Positions 24,745 through 34,020 of a stretch of DNA of 64,000 nt are shown piece after piece (within the stretch, counting starts at the first letter, position 1; each line of letters opens with the position of its first letter). The position numbers and the translations under genes were made by a program. The notes beneath the pieces are model-generated. The model did not search any database, was not told the DNA's origin, and worked only from the letters and a program-made list of their open reading frames with translations. Source of the DNA: Streptomyces sp. CoH27 (GTDB taxonomy: Bacteria; Actinomycetota; Actinomycetes; Streptomycetales; Streptomycetaceae); the NCBI RefSeq assembly GCF_020181035.1, contig NZ_JAIQYY010000009.1, forward strand, positions 186,001 through 250,000. Direction: 5' to 3'.

Positions 24745-26445
24745 TTGCCCACTGGGTTCGACCACGAGTTCGTCCGCGCAGCGGCGCTCGCCGCCGACGG
24801 GTCGGCCGACCCATCGGCGGAATTCATTGAGCCGCACCGCGCCCTGGCCCGGCGGGTGAAGACCCTGGTCGCGGCGTACCTCTCGCCGGAGTCGGCCCTG
24901 CACGGCAGCGAGCGGGCCGTCGCCGCCGCGCTGACCCACCTCCGTGCCCTGCGGTCCGTGCAGACGGCCTCCGGCCTCTTCGCGGGCGGCGACAACGTGC
25001 AGTCGCCGCCGGACTCCGCGTTCACCGTCAACGACGTGTGCGACGCGCACGTCCTCGCCGCGGGCGCGGGGCCGGAACTGGCCGACGTCACGGCGGCGCT
25101 CGCCGACATCGCGGGCGCCGCCACCGGCCCTCTCCTGACCGGCGGGGTGCACACCCCGAACCACCGCTGGGAGCTGTCCGCGGCGCTGGCCCGACTGCAC
25201 CGCTCGTTCCCGGACGACCGGCTGCTCGCCCGCGCCGAGGAGTGGCTCGCCGAGGGCGTCGACATCGACGCGGAGGGCCTGTACTCGGAACGCAGCGCCG
25301 TCTACGCGTCCATCGTCACCAACCCGTCGCTGCTGTTGCTGGCCGAGGTGCTCGGGCGTACCGACCTGCTGGACGCCGTCGAACGCAACCTCGCCGCGAC
25401 CCTGGACCTGATCAGGCCGGACGGCACGGTGGAGACCGTCCACTCGCGCCGCCAGGACCAGAGCCATTCGTTCCCGTTGTGGCCCTACCTGCCGCACTAC
25501 CGGCTGCTCGCGATCCGCACCGGCCGGGGCGACTTCGCCCGCGCGGCCCGCCTGGCGGCGGCCGACGGCATCAACGACCCCGACCTGCTCGCCCAGACCC
25601 TCCTCACCCCGGATCTGTGCCGCGCCCTGCCGGCCCCGGACGCGGAGAAGCTCCCGCGCGACCGGTACCTCCCCACCGCACGCCTCGCCGCACACGCCTC
25701 GGCCACCGCGCACACCGTGGTGTACGGCGGCTCCGACGTGCCCGAGCACCGGCGCATCCGCTCGGGCCTCGCCTGCAACCCCACCTTCCTGCGCCTGTTC
25801 GCCGGCGACGCCGTCCTCGACGCGGTCCGTCTCTCGCGGGGGTTCTTCGACATGGGCCCGTTCCGCGCCGGAGACATGGAACAGCTCGCCGACAACCGGT
25901 ACCGGCTCACCGAAACCCTCACAACCGCCTACTACCAGCCGCTCCCGAAGGACCTCAGGCGTGACGACGGCGCCTACCGTCTGGTGGACGAGGGCCGCTT
26001 CTCCGCGGCGATGGCCTTCCCCGACCGCCCCGAGGACGAGGTCTCCCACACGACCCGAGTCGAGGTCGACCTGCGGGAGGACGGGGCCGACCTGCGGATC
26101 GACATCAGCGGCCCGCCGGTGCCCTGGGCCCTCGAACTGACCTTCCGGCCGGGCGGCGTGCCGGAGGGCGCCGTACCGATCGGTGACGGACGCTGGTGCC
26201 TGACGACCGGGCCGATGACCTACCGGGTCGGTGACGACGAGATCCGGGTCGAGGCCGACGTCGAGGCAGGCGAACCGCTTGCCGGGTCGTACCGCAGCGA
26301 CGTACTGCGGTACGACCCCGGTCAGGACTACACCGTGGTGGGCGGCACCGACGCGACGACCGGGAACCGCGTCTACATCGGTGGACACGGCCCGCACACA
26401 CTGACCGTCGCACTGCGCGCCCGCCGGCCCGCACCTGCCGTGTGA
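24745..26445 (+). CDS. Toroid-type carbohydrate-active enzyme candidate (heparinase-like), 566 aa
   Basis: A 566-aa cytoplasmic protein with no signal peptide. The N-terminal 380 residues are helical with conserved aromatics and polar motifs such as GGDNVQSPPDSAFTVND, GGVHTPNHRWE and VETVHSRRQDQSHSFPLWPY (in part), which fit an (alpha/alpha) toroid. The last 150 residues are beta-rich with an all-beta pattern (VEVDLREDGADLRIDISGPP, in part). This two-part architecture occurs in polysaccharide lyases and some glycosidases, but I cannot assign a family. The TTG start at 24745 is supported by GAAGGACT 9 bases upstream and by 2-base spacing after the permease stop. Coupling to the importer implies that it acts on the imported oligosaccharide. 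Confidence 0.62.
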   Translation: MPTGFDHEFVRAAALAADGSADPSAEFIEPHRALARRVKTLVAAYLSPESALHGSERAVAAALTHLRALRSVQTASGLFAGGDNVQSPPDSAFTVNDVCDAHVLAAGAGPELADVTAALADIAGAATGPLLTGGVHTPNHRWELSAALARLHRSFPDDRLLARAEEWLAEGVDIDAEGLYSERSAVYASIVTNPSLLLLAEVLGRTDLLDAVERNLAATLDLIRPDGTVETVHSRRQDQSHSFPLWPYLPHYRLLAIRTGRGDFARAARLAAADGINDPDLLAQTLLTPDLCRALPAPDAEKLPRDRYLPTARLAAHASATAHTVVYGGSDVPEHRRIRSGLACNPTFLRLFAGDAVLDAVRLSRGFFDMGPFRAGDMEQLADNRYRLTETLTTAYYQPLPKDLRRDDGAYRLVDEGRFSAAMAFPDRPEDEVSHTTRVEVDLREDGADLRIDISGPPVPWALELTFRPGGVPEGAVPIGDGRWCLTTGPMTYRVGDDEIRVEADVEAGEPLAGSYRSDVLRYDPGQDYTVVGGTDATTGNRVYIGGHGPHTLTVALRARRPAPAV

Positions 26446-26494
26446 CTCCGACGACCCACGCCATGGCCACCTCAGGTATGAAGGGCTGATCCCC

Positions 26495-28333
26495 GTGCAC
26501 CTCCCGCCCCCTCCCGTGCATCTGCCCCGCCAGCTCGGCCCGCTGCACGACCTGCCCGACACCCCCGAGGCGTACGACGCGGTCCTCGCGGACGTCGTCG
26601 AGGCGGCCCTCGCGCGGATCACGCCGGAAGGCAACCTTGAGCACCCGGACGCCGGCGACGACATCGGCGACACCTCGCTCGGCATCACCTCCCTGCTCGC
26701 CCTCGCCTGGCAGCGCGGCAAGGACCCCCGCCTCCCCGCGGCCGTCCGCACCAGCCTCGCCTTCCACCTGCGCGAACGCGTCTACACCGAGGACAACCCC
26801 GGCTACCCCAACCTGCGCGTCACCAACTCGGGCCTGCCGTACGCCCGTTACGTCCTCGAAGCGGGCGCCCACCCCATCGGCGACTGGCCCAGCACGGTCT
26901 GGGCCCTGCTCCAGGCGGTCAACGTCCTCGACGCGGCCGAGGGCCTCGTGGACGGCGAACAGCGCACCGAACTGAGGGAGTTGGCGCACGGCTACTGGCA
27001 GTGGCTGACCGAGGCGACCTTCTTCAACCCGCAAGAGGCCGGCAACCAGGCCATCGGCTGTGTGGTCGGCGGCCTGATGCTCGCCCGCCATCTCCCGGAC
27101 AGCGAGGGGGAGTTGGTGCGTGCACGGGCCTTGCGCCTGTACGCCGAGGAGATCCGCGCCCACCGGGTCCGTGACCGGGGCGCATCGCTGCCGCCTGAGC
27201 ACGGCGGCGCCTACGACAACAACTACGGCCCGATCTCCCTGTCGTTCCTCGCCCAGGCCCACCGGGTCAGCGGCGCGGAGATGTTCGCCGAGGACGGCGA
27301 CACCCTTGCCCGCTATCTCGACGCCCGGCTGACCAGCGGCGGCTACGACTGCGGCGGACCCCGCTACAGCGAACAGCACTCCGGCTTCGAATCCGTCCTG
27401 GGCCTGCGGTACTTCGGCGCGCGCATCGGCGCCGACCTGGGCCGCTACCGGGGCGACACCCGCTGGGGCCGGCACGCCGTGCAGGGCGACGGCCGGATCG
27501 ACGGGCACTTCGCCTTCATGCTCGTCTGGCAGATCCAGGACCCCACCCGCTGGCACCGCACCCCGTCCCCCGGCCCCGCCCGCCACCAACTGCGCTCCGG
27601 CACGGTCTCCGTGGCCTTCGACAGCCGGATGACCCCCGCCCTGATCGAGGCCGCCGGCACCTACTACCTGCCCGCCGCCGTGCGCCGCCAGCACGGCTTC
27701 GGCCCGGTCACCGACGGCTTCCTGCTGTGCCGCCCGATGGGCGAGGTACGCGTCCGCGACGTCCGTGCCGACGGGCTCGCCGCCAAACTGGTCACCAAAC
27801 CGGTCGTCGGCCGCGACCACGTCCTGCGCCATGTCCGCTCGCTGTACGTCACCGACGGCACCAGCCTGTGGGTCACGGTCGCCGTGGAACGCCTCGACGG
27901 GGAGCCGTACCTGCTGTCCGGAATGCCGTACGCCGCCGATGACGGCGACCGGGTGCGCCGCACCGCCGAAGGCCAGGTCACGGCGGCGGGCGGTCTGCGC
28001 CTCACGCACCCGGCGGCGCCGGGCGACGACCACTTCGACGCCCGCGGCGAACTCACCCAGGAACAGGCCGCGTTCGCCCTCGCCGCCGACCCGCGCGGCT
28101 ACGGCAACCCGGACGAGGGCTGGCGCCACCTGATCTCCTCCACCGCCCTGGAGGCCGACCCGGCCCCGGGCGCCCCCGCCGGGCTGCACGTGTTCGCCGT
28201 ACGGTACGGGCCCGGGGGAGCCTTCGCGCCCGTCTTCGAGGAGGGCCCGGAGGGACTCACCGTGCGCACGGAGGCGTTCACCGCCGTGCTCGGCGAGCCG
28301 GTGGGCGAACCCCGGCTGGACATCTCCGCCTGA
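26495..28333 (+). CDS. Second toroid-type carbohydrate-active enzyme candidate, 612 aa
   Basis: A 612-aa cytoplasmic protein. The N-terminal 340 residues are helical, with LGITSLLALAWQRGKD, FFNPQEAGNQAIGCVVGGL, EHGGAYDNNYGPISLSFL and GGPRYSEQHSGFESVLGL, which place Asn, Gln, His and Tyr side chains as in toroid lyases or hydrolases. A beta-rich part (about 360-605) follows. It resembles the preceding gene in layout but not clearly in sequence. The GTG start at 26495 follows AAGGGCTGA, 49 bases after the previous stop, so it is probably the last gene of the importer operon. The reaction is unknown. His and Tyr in RYSEQHS are candidates for catalysis. Confidence 0.62.
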   Translation: MHLPPPPVHLPRQLGPLHDLPDTPEAYDAVLADVVEAALARITPEGNLEHPDAGDDIGDTSLGITSLLALAWQRGKDPRLPAAVRTSLAFHLRERVYTEDNPGYPNLRVTNSGLPYARYVLEAGAHPIGDWPSTVWALLQAVNVLDAAEGLVDGEQRTELRELAHGYWQWLTEATFFNPQEAGNQAIGCVVGGLMLARHLPDSEGELVRARALRLYAEEIRAHRVRDRGASLPPEHGGAYDNNYGPISLSFLAQAHRVSGAEMFAEDGDTLARYLDARLTSGGYDCGGPRYSEQHSGFESVLGLRYFGARIGADLGRYRGDTRWGRHAVQGDGRIDGHFAFMLVWQIQDPTRWHRTPSPGPARHQLRSGTVSVAFDSRMTPALIEAAGTYYLPAAVRRQHGFGPVTDGFLLCRPMGEVRVRDVRADGLAAKLVTKPVVGRDHVLRHVRSLYVTDGTSLWVTVAVERLDGEPYLLSGMPYAADDGDRVRRTAEGQVTAAGGLRLTHPAAPGDDHFDARGELTQEQAAFALAADPRGYGNPDEGWRHLISSTALEADPAPGAPAGLHVFAVRYGPGGAFAPVFEEGPEGLTVRTEAFTAVLGEPVGEPRLDISA

Positions 28334-28403
28334 GGTCCGGTTCAGCAGCCGGCAGCGGCTCGGCGTCCGCCGTACGCCCTCCCGGGATTCACCGGCCGGC
28401 ACC

Positions 28404-29054
28404 TCAGGCTATGCCGGGCAGCGCGGTCGGCGGGACGATCAGGTCCGCCCGCCCCCGCGTCGTCTCCACCAGCTCGGCGTTGCGCTGGTCCGTGCCCAGC
28501 ACCCAGGCCACCGCCTCCTCGTGGCCCTTGCCGAACTCCTCGTGCCGGGCGACCAGCCGGCGGATCCGCTCCTCCTCGGCGAGCTCGCAGAACCACGCCT
28601 CGTCCAGGCACGGCCGCACCCGCGCCCACGAACCCTCGGTCAGCAGCAGGTAGTTGCCCTCGGTCACCACCAGCCGGGCCGCCGGCTCCACCGGTATCGC
28701 GCCCGCCAGCGGCTGCTCCAGGACCCGCTCGAAGCCGGGCGCGTACACGACCTCCTCGGTGTCCTCGTGCAGCCGGCGCAGCAGTGCCGCGTAGCCGGCC
28801 GCGTCGAAGGTGTCCGGGGCGCCCTTGCGGTCCCGGCGGCCCAGGCGGTCCAGTTCGGCGTCGGCCAGGTGGAAGCCGTCCATCGGCACATGCGCCGCCC
28901 AGGGCGGCCCGTCCCCGTTCAGGGCCCGCACCAGATGCTCCGCGAGGGTCGTCTTGCCCGCACCGGGGCTGCCCGCGATGCCGAGCACGGCACGCCGGCC
29001 CTCCCCGGCGAGGGCACGGGCACGGGCGAGGAGGTCGTCGAAGGTCAGCGGCAC
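28404..29054 (-). CDS. P-loop nucleoside/sugar kinase (uridine kinase/FrcK-like)
   Basis: A 216-aa cytoplasmic kinase of the phosphoribulokinase/uridine-kinase fold. The Walker A loop is GIAGSPGAGKTTLAEHL (about residues 26-42); MDGFHLADAELDRLGRRDRKGAPDTFD (in part) holds the acidic substrate motif; and VVTEGNYLL is the second acidic segment. This group includes fructose-transport-associated kinases and pantothenate-kinase-like proteins of actinomycetes. I favour the GTG at 29054 (PLTFDDLL follows); a codon at 29087 would add a Cys-rich stub. It converges with the importer operon and diverges from the beta-phosphoglucomutase gene 85 bases away. Confidence 0.78.
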   Translation of the reverse strand: MPLTFDDLLARARALAGEGRRAVLGIAGSPGAGKTTLAEHLVRALNGDGPPWAAHVPMDGFHLADAELDRLGRRDRKGAPDTFDAAGYAALLRRLHEDTEEVVYAPGFERVLEQPLAGAIPVEPAARLVVTEGNYLLLTEGSWARVRPCLDEAWFCELAEEERIRRLVARHEEFGKGHEEAVAWVLGTDQRNAELVETTRGRADLIVPPTALPGIA

Positions 29055-29139
29055 ACCGCACAGTGTGCACCAGGAGTTCGCGCACACATGTGGCGTGCGC
29101 CACCCACTGGACGGCGCCTCATGGGGAACAGTGCTGGGT

Positions 29140-29880
29140 ATGACTCAGCTCGGTCTGCCCGACACAATCCAGGCCTGCCTGTTCGATCTCGACGGGGTCG
29201 TGACCAAGACGGCCCTCGTGCACGCGGCCGCCTGGAAGGAGACCTTCGACCCGTTCCTGCGCGACTACGACGGCGCGCAGGGGCGGCCGTTCGACGCGGT
29301 CGCCGACTACGACGAGTACGTCGACGGCCGCCCCCGCGCCGACGGCGTGCGCGCCTTCCTCGCCTCACGCGGCATCCAGCTGCCCGAGGGCACCCCCGAG
29401 GACCCGCCGGACGCCCGCACCGTGCACGGCGTCGGCAACCGCAAGAACCTCCTGCTCCTTGAGAAGATCCGCACCGGCGGCGTGGAGGCCTACGCGGGCA
29501 CCCTGCGCTATCTGGAGGCGGTGCGCGCCGAGGGGCTGCGCACGGCGATCGTCTCCTCCAGCGCCAACTGCCGTGACGTGCTGCGCGCGGTCGGCGCCGA
29601 GCACTTCTTCGACGTACGGATCGACGGGGTCGTGGCCGCCGAACGGCACCTGCCGGGCAAGCCGCACCCCGACACCTTCCTCGCCGCCGCCCGCGACCTC
29701 GGCGTCGAGCCGTCCCACGCCGCCGTCTTCGAGGACGCGCTGGTCGGCATGGACGCGGGCCGCGCGGGCGGCTTCGGATACGTCGTCGGCGTCGACCGGG
29801 TCGGCCAGGCCGACGCGCTGTACGCGCACGGCGCGAGCATCGTCGTCCAGGACCTCGCCGAGCTGGGAGGCAAGCAGTGA
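29140..29880 (+). CDS. Beta-phosphoglucomutase-family HAD hydrolase
   Basis: A 246-aa haloacid-dehalogenase-fold enzyme. CLFDLDGVVT carries the nucleophile Asp16 and acid/base Asp18. TAIVSSSANC is motif II, GKPHPDTFLAAA holds the motif III lysine and FEDALVGMDAGRAGGF is motif IV. The family interconverts beta-glucose-1-phosphate and glucose-6-phosphate. The stop overlaps the start of the GH65 gene (GTGA), and GH65 phosphorylases release beta-glucose-1-phosphate, so the two form a disaccharide-use unit. The cap-domain insert is longer than in Lactococcus PgmB, as common in actinomycetes, where some act as trehalose-phosphate phosphatase-like enzymes. Confidence 0.85.
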   Translation: MTQLGLPDTIQACLFDLDGVVTKTALVHAAAWKETFDPFLRDYDGAQGRPFDAVADYDEYVDGRPRADGVRAFLASRGIQLPEGTPEDPPDARTVHGVGNRKNLLLLEKIRTGGVEAYAGTLRYLEAVRAEGLRTAIVSSSANCRDVLRAVGAEHFFDVRIDGVVAAERHLPGKPHPDTFLAAARDLGVEPSHAAVFEDALVGMDAGRAGGFGYVVGVDRVGQADALYAHGASIVVQDLAELGGKQ

Positions 29881-32240
29881 TCACCGACCGGTCGTACGCC
29901 GTCGAGCCCTGGGCCGTCCGCGAGACCGCCCTCGACCTCGACGTCCTCGCCCAGAGCGAGTCCGTGTTCGCGCTGTCCAACGGCCACGTCGGCTGGCGCG
30001 GGAACCTCGACGAGGGCGAACCGCACGGCCTGCCCGGCAGCTACCTCAACGGCGTGCACGAGATACACCCGCTGCCGTACGCCGAAGCCGGGTACGGCTA
30101 CCCGGAGTCCGGCCAGACCGTCATCAACGTCACCAACGGCAAGATCCTCCGGCTGCTCGTGGACGACGAACCGTTCGACCTGCGCTACGGCCGACTCGTC
30201 ACCCACGAGCGGGTCCTGGACCTGCGCCGCGGGGTGCTGGAGCGGACCTGCGAGTGGACCTCGCCGGCCGGCTCCACGGTCCGGGTGCGCTCCACCCGGC
30301 TGGTGTCGCTGACCCAGCGCGCGGTCGCCGCCGTCGCGTACGAGGTGCAGGCCGTCGGCTGCCGCAGCCGGGTCGTCATCCAGTCCGAGCTCGTCGCCAA
30401 CGAGACCCTGCCCGAGTCCGACGGCGACCCGCGCGCGGCCATGGCGCTCCAGTCGCCGCTGGAGCAGGAAGACCACCTCGCCGCCGGCAGCCGGCTGCGG
30501 CTGGTGCACCGCACCCGGCGCAGCGGCCTGCGGGTCGCCGTCGCCGCCGACCACGTCGTCAGCGGCCCCGAGCGGACCACCACCCGCAGCGAGAGCGGCA
30601 CCGACGTGGCCCGGCTCACCGTCACCTCCGTACTGGAACCCGGGCAGACGCTGCGGGTGGAGAAACTGGTCGCGCACGGCTGGTCCGGCGCCCGCTCGCT
30701 GCCCGCGATGGCCGACCAGGTCGACGCCGCGCTCGCCGCCGCCGCGCACGACGGCTGGCAGGGGCTGCTCGCGGACCAGCGGGCCTGCCTGGACGCGTTC
30801 TGGGCCCGCGCGGACGTCGAGGTGGAGGGCGACGAGGAGATCCAGCAGGCCGTCCGCTTCGCCCTGTTCCACGTCCTGCAGGCCGGCGCCCGTGCCGAGC
30901 AGCGGGCGATCCCGGCGAAGGGCCTGACCGGCTCCGGATACGACGGGCACGCCTTCTGGGACTCCGAGATGTTCGTGCTGCCCGTCCTCACCCACACCGC
31001 GCCCGCAGCCGTCGCCGAGGCGCTGCGCTGGCGCCACAACACCCTGGACGAGGCCCGAGAGCGCGCGGCCCAACTCGGCCTCGGCGGGGCCGCGTTCCCC
31101 TGGCGGACCATCGCCGGACCGGAGGGCTCGGCGTACTGGCCGGCCGGCACCGCCGCCTTCCACGTCAACGCCGGGATAGCCGACGCCGTCGTCCGGTACG
31201 TCGAGGCCACCGGCGACGGCGCGTTCGAGCGTGAGGTGGGCACCGAGCTGCTGGTGGAGACGGCCCGGCTGTGGCGCTCCCTGGGCCACCACGACGCCCA
31301 CGGCGTCTTCCACATCGACGGCGTCACCGGACCCGACGAGTACAGCGCGGTCGCCGACGACAACACGTACACCAACCTGATGGCCCGGCAGAACCTGATG
31401 GCCGCGGCCGACGCCGTCGAACGCCACCCGGACCAGGCCGCCCGGCTCGGCGTGGACGCGGAGGAGAGCGCGGCCTGGCGGGACGCCGCCGCGGCGATGC
31501 ACGTCCCCTACAACGCCGAACTCGGCGTCCACGAACAGCACGCCGGGTTCACCCGCTACCAGCGCTGGGACTTCGCCGGCACCCGCGCCGAGCAGTACCC
31601 GCTGCTGCTGCACTTCCCCTACTTCGACCTCTACCGCAAACAGGTCGTCAAGCAGGCCGACCTGGTGCTGGCCATGTACACCTGCGGCGACTTCTTCGAG
31701 CGCGGCGACGGGAAGGCGGCCGAGGAGCAGATCGCCCGGAACTTCGCCTACTACGAGCCGCTGACCGTCCGCGACTCCTCCCTGTCCGCCTGCTGCCAGG
31801 CCGTCATGGCCGCCCGGACCGGCCATCTGGACCTCGCCTACGCCTACACCGCGGAAGCGGCCCTGATGGATCTGCAGGACCTGGAGCACAACACCCGCGA
31901 CGGGCTGCACATCGCCTCGCTGGCCGGGACCTGGATGGCACTGGTGGCGGGCTTCGGCGGGCTGCGCCGCGACGGGGAGAGCCTGCGGTTCGCGCCCCGG
32001 CTGCCCGAGCGGCTGAGCCGGCTCGCCTTCCACGTCCAGTTCCGCGGCCGCACGCTGCGCGTGGACATCGGCGCGGACAAGGCCACCTACGAGCTCCTGG
32101 ACGGCCCGCCGCTCACCTTGCGCCACCACGGCGACCCCCTGACCCTGACCCCCGACGGTCCGGCCGTCCGCCCGGTACCCCCACCGATCCGCCGCTCGAC
32201 CCCCGAACAGCCCCTGCACCGGGTGCCGAACGGGGGGTGA
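29877..32240 (+). CDS. Glycoside hydrolase family 65 (maltose/trehalose/kojibiose phosphorylase)
   Basis: A 787-aa cytoplasmic GH65 enzyme. The N-terminal beta-sandwich (about 1-270) starts VEPWAVRETALDLDVLAQSESVFALSNGHVGWRGNL (in part), then a helical linker and an (alpha/alpha)6 barrel (about 320-690). The general-acid glutamate is in DGVTGPDEYSAVADDNTYTN (in part) at about E488. AYWPAGTAAFHV and HFPYFDLYRKQVVKQADL are phosphate- and substrate-side motifs. The C-terminal jelly-roll ends at about 760. The enzyme phosphorolyses an alpha-linked disaccharide to beta-glucose-1-phosphate plus glucose. Start is a GTG overlapping the upstream stop. The linkage it cleaves cannot be told from sequence. 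Confidence 0.9.
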   Translation: MITDRSYAVEPWAVRETALDLDVLAQSESVFALSNGHVGWRGNLDEGEPHGLPGSYLNGVHEIHPLPYAEAGYGYPESGQTVINVTNGKILRLLVDDEPFDLRYGRLVTHERVLDLRRGVLERTCEWTSPAGSTVRVRSTRLVSLTQRAVAAVAYEVQAVGCRSRVVIQSELVANETLPESDGDPRAAMALQSPLEQEDHLAAGSRLRLVHRTRRSGLRVAVAADHVVSGPERTTTRSESGTDVARLTVTSVLEPGQTLRVEKLVAHGWSGARSLPAMADQVDAALAAAAHDGWQGLLADQRACLDAFWARADVEVEGDEEIQQAVRFALFHVLQAGARAEQRAIPAKGLTGSGYDGHAFWDSEMFVLPVLTHTAPAAVAEALRWRHNTLDEARERAAQLGLGGAAFPWRTIAGPEGSAYWPAGTAAFHVNAGIADAVVRYVEATGDGAFEREVGTELLVETARLWRSLGHHDAHGVFHIDGVTGPDEYSAVADDNTYTNLMARQNLMAAADAVERHPDQAARLGVDAEESAAWRDAAAAMHVPYNAELGVHEQHAGFTRYQRWDFAGTRAEQYPLLLHFPYFDLYRKQVVKQADLVLAMYTCGDFFERGDGKAAEEQIARNFAYYEPLTVRDSSLSACCQAVMAARTGHLDLAYAYTAEAALMDLQDLEHNTRDGLHIASLAGTWMALVAGFGGLRRDGESLRFAPRLPERLSRLAFHVQFRGRTLRVDIGADKATYELLDGPPLTLRHHGDPLTLTPDGPAVRPVPPPIRRSTPEQPLHRVPNGG

Positions 32241-32598
32241 GAGGCGGCGCCGGTACGCGCCGGTGGGGCAGCCCTGACGGCGGCCGACGGGGCTGCGGTG
32301 TCACTGTTCGGGAACGGCGTCCTGCGGCACGGTGGGCGGGCAGTCCGGGCGTGCCGGTAGGCCGGGGCCGACGATCCCGGCGTACCGCTCGTCCCGCGGG
32401 GGAACCTCCGCGGGCGTCGCCGGCGCGCCGCCGACGACTCGCCGGTCGCCGGGCTCAGCTCAGGGTGCCGGACAGTAGCCCCAGCCGGTCGTCAGCCCCA
32501 GCCGGTCGTCCGTGGTGCCGGCAGCGAGTGGGGCTGGCGCGGTGAGGGCGGTCGTAAGGTCCCCGCTTGTCCTGCGGGCCCCGGCCGGTCGTCGGGGC
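32241..32598. other. Intergenic region with degenerate copy of the M56 gene 3' end
   Basis: 358 bases without an intact gene. It contains a GGGGCAGCC/GGGGCTGC hairpin about 32262-32295 after the GH65 stop, a 17-bp tandem duplication of AGCCCCAGCCGGTCGTC (32477-32510), and at 32454-32493 a near copy of the last codons of the downstream M56 gene. Confidence 0.6.
32477..32510. repeat. 17-bp tandem duplication
   Basis: AGCCCCAGCCGGTCGTC occurs twice in direct contact at 32477-32493 and 32494-32510, inside the degenerate duplicate of the M56 gene tail. Confidence 0.8.
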
Positions 32599-33492
32599 TC
32601 AGTTCAGGGTGCCGGACAGCAGGCCCAGCAGGTCGCCCGTCGCGTCGGCCGCGAGCAGGGCGGGCAGGGTGGCCAGGGCGAGGACGGCCGCCGCGGCGGC
32701 CCACAGCCGGGGCGGCGGGGTCGTCTGGAGGGCCGCGATGCGGCGGGTGACGGCCCGGTCGGTGAAGCCCAGGGCGCAGGCGGCGCGGGTGCGGCCCGCC
32801 GTGAGGGCGGCCCGGGCCAGGGCGAGGGCGGTGACGCGGCGGTCGCCGACCGTGGCCGCCGCCTGCTCGTCCGCCCAGCGCTCCACGAGGAAGGCCACGG
32901 CCGTACGCACCGGCCGCAGCAGCGGATTGGCCGCCGCGGCCAGCGTCACCGCCGTGACCAGCGCCCCGTGCCGGTGGACGAGGTGCGCGCGCTCGTGCGC
33001 GAGCAGCACCCGCCGCTCGGCCGGCGCCAGTGCACTCAGCATCGCCGAGGTGACCAGGATGCGGCCCGGCCGGCCCGGGATCGCGAACGCCTGCGGCACC
33101 TCGGAGGCGGCGACGATCAGCTCGGTGCCGTCCGGCTGCCCCGCGCACAGCCGGCGCAGCGCCCGCCGCGTGGACCGCTCGGCCCGCACGGCCCGGTGCA
33201 CCCGTACGGCGACCACCAGCAGCACCAGACACGCGCCGAGCCCGATCGCCTCCGGCACCGGATCCATCACCCGGTGCCCGTGCTCGCGGGCCTCCCGGAT
33301 CACCGGCGGTGTGTCCCCGAGCAGCGCGGCGGCCAGCAGCACCAGCGACCAGGTGGTGGCCAGCGCCGTCACCACGGCGGCCGACGCCAGCACGCGCGCG
33401 GCGAGCGCAGGGGCGACCCGGCGGGCGAGCACCGGGCAGACCAGCACCGGCAGCGGCGACAGCACCAGCGGGCCGTACACGTCGAACTTCAT
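32599..33492 (-). CDS. M56/BlaR1-like membrane metallopeptidase
   Basis: A 297-aa membrane protein paired with a BlaI-type repressor. Four or so hydrophobic segments are seen (about 9-25, 38-60, 85-103, 265-285). The zinc-protease motif HERAH lies in VLLAHERAHLVHRHG, and FAIPGRPGRILVTSAML precedes it as in other M48/M56 proteins. There is no C-terminal penicillin-binding sensor, so it is shorter than BlaR1/MecR1. In established systems the peptidase cuts the partner repressor on sensing envelope stress. Its start overlaps the BlaI gene stop (ATGA), which implies coupled translation. Confidence 0.82.
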   Translation of the reverse strand: MKFDVYGPLVLSPLPVLVCPVLARRVAPALAARVLASAAVVTALATTWSLVLLAAALLGDTPPVIREAREHGHRVMDPVPEAIGLGACLVLLVVAVRVHRAVRAERSTRRALRRLCAGQPDGTELIVAASEVPQAFAIPGRPGRILVTSAMLSALAPAERRVLLAHERAHLVHRHGALVTAVTLAAAANPLLRPVRTAVAFLVERWADEQAAATVGDRRVTALALARAALTAGRTRAACALGFTDRAVTRRIAALQTTPPPRLWAAAAAVLALATLPALLAADATGDLLGLLSGTLN

Positions 33493-33872
33493 GCGCCGCC
33501 TCCGGCAAGCAGTTCGCGCAGCGCCCGCTCCTCCGCGGGGCTCAGCCCGGTGACGAACTGCTGCAACGCGGCGATCGGGTCCGGGCCCCGGTCCAGGGCC
33601 TCGTGCATCGCCTCGGCGGTCAGCTCGGCCGCGTTCTTCGCCGGCCGGTACGCACCGCGCCGGCCGTCCGCGTCCCGCAGCACCAGCCCCTTGTCGTACA
33701 GGCGTTTGAGGATCGTGTGCACCGTGTTGTAGGCGAGCGCCCCGTCCACCTCGGCCTGGATCTCCGCCGGGGTCAGCGGCCGCTCGGTGGCCCACAGTGC
33801 GGCCAGCACCTCGCTCTCCAGCTCCCCGGCACTTCTCCGCTCCGCCCTGCCGCGGGACTCTGTGCCAGCCAT
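33489..33872 (-). CDS. BlaI/MecI-type repressor
   Basis: A 127-aa winged-helix repressor. The HTH reads SAGELESEVLAALWATERPLTPAEIQAEV (in part) at about residues 15-43, followed by YNTVHTILKRLYDKGLVLRD and the Arg-rich wing RRGAYRPAKNA. The C-terminal helices give the dimer. Family repressors bind TACA-N-TGTA-type dyads; sites of that form occur at 34021-34035 and 45986-45999. The gene is in one unit with the M56 peptidase and diverges from a GT-C gene about 200 bases away. Confidence 0.87.
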   Translation of the reverse strand: MAGTESRGRAERRSAGELESEVLAALWATERPLTPAEIQAEVDGALAYNTVHTILKRLYDKGLVLRDADGRRGAYRPAKNAAELTAEAMHEALDRGPDPIAALQQFVTGLSPAEERALRELLAGGGA

Positions 33873-34020
33873 GCCCCAACCTTACAGCGCGTAGTGCGTG
33901 GGCCGGATGGCCCCGTCCGCCCGGCAAGAGCCAGCGATACGGGGTACTTTGGCGGTGTTTTCCCCCGGGGTCGAGGGTGTTGTCACCGTGCGGCGACATG
34001 CTCCCGGCTCCGTGCTGGAC

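Noticed and set aside
24700-26751. 683-aa frame antisense to the first toroid-type gene
   Set aside because: No domain pattern, and it crosses the coupled gene junction on the other strand.
29508-32219. 903-aa frame antisense to the GH65 gene
   Set aside because: The GH65 reading frame is complete with catalytic motifs; the antisense frame is Gly/Val/Gln-rich shadow coding.
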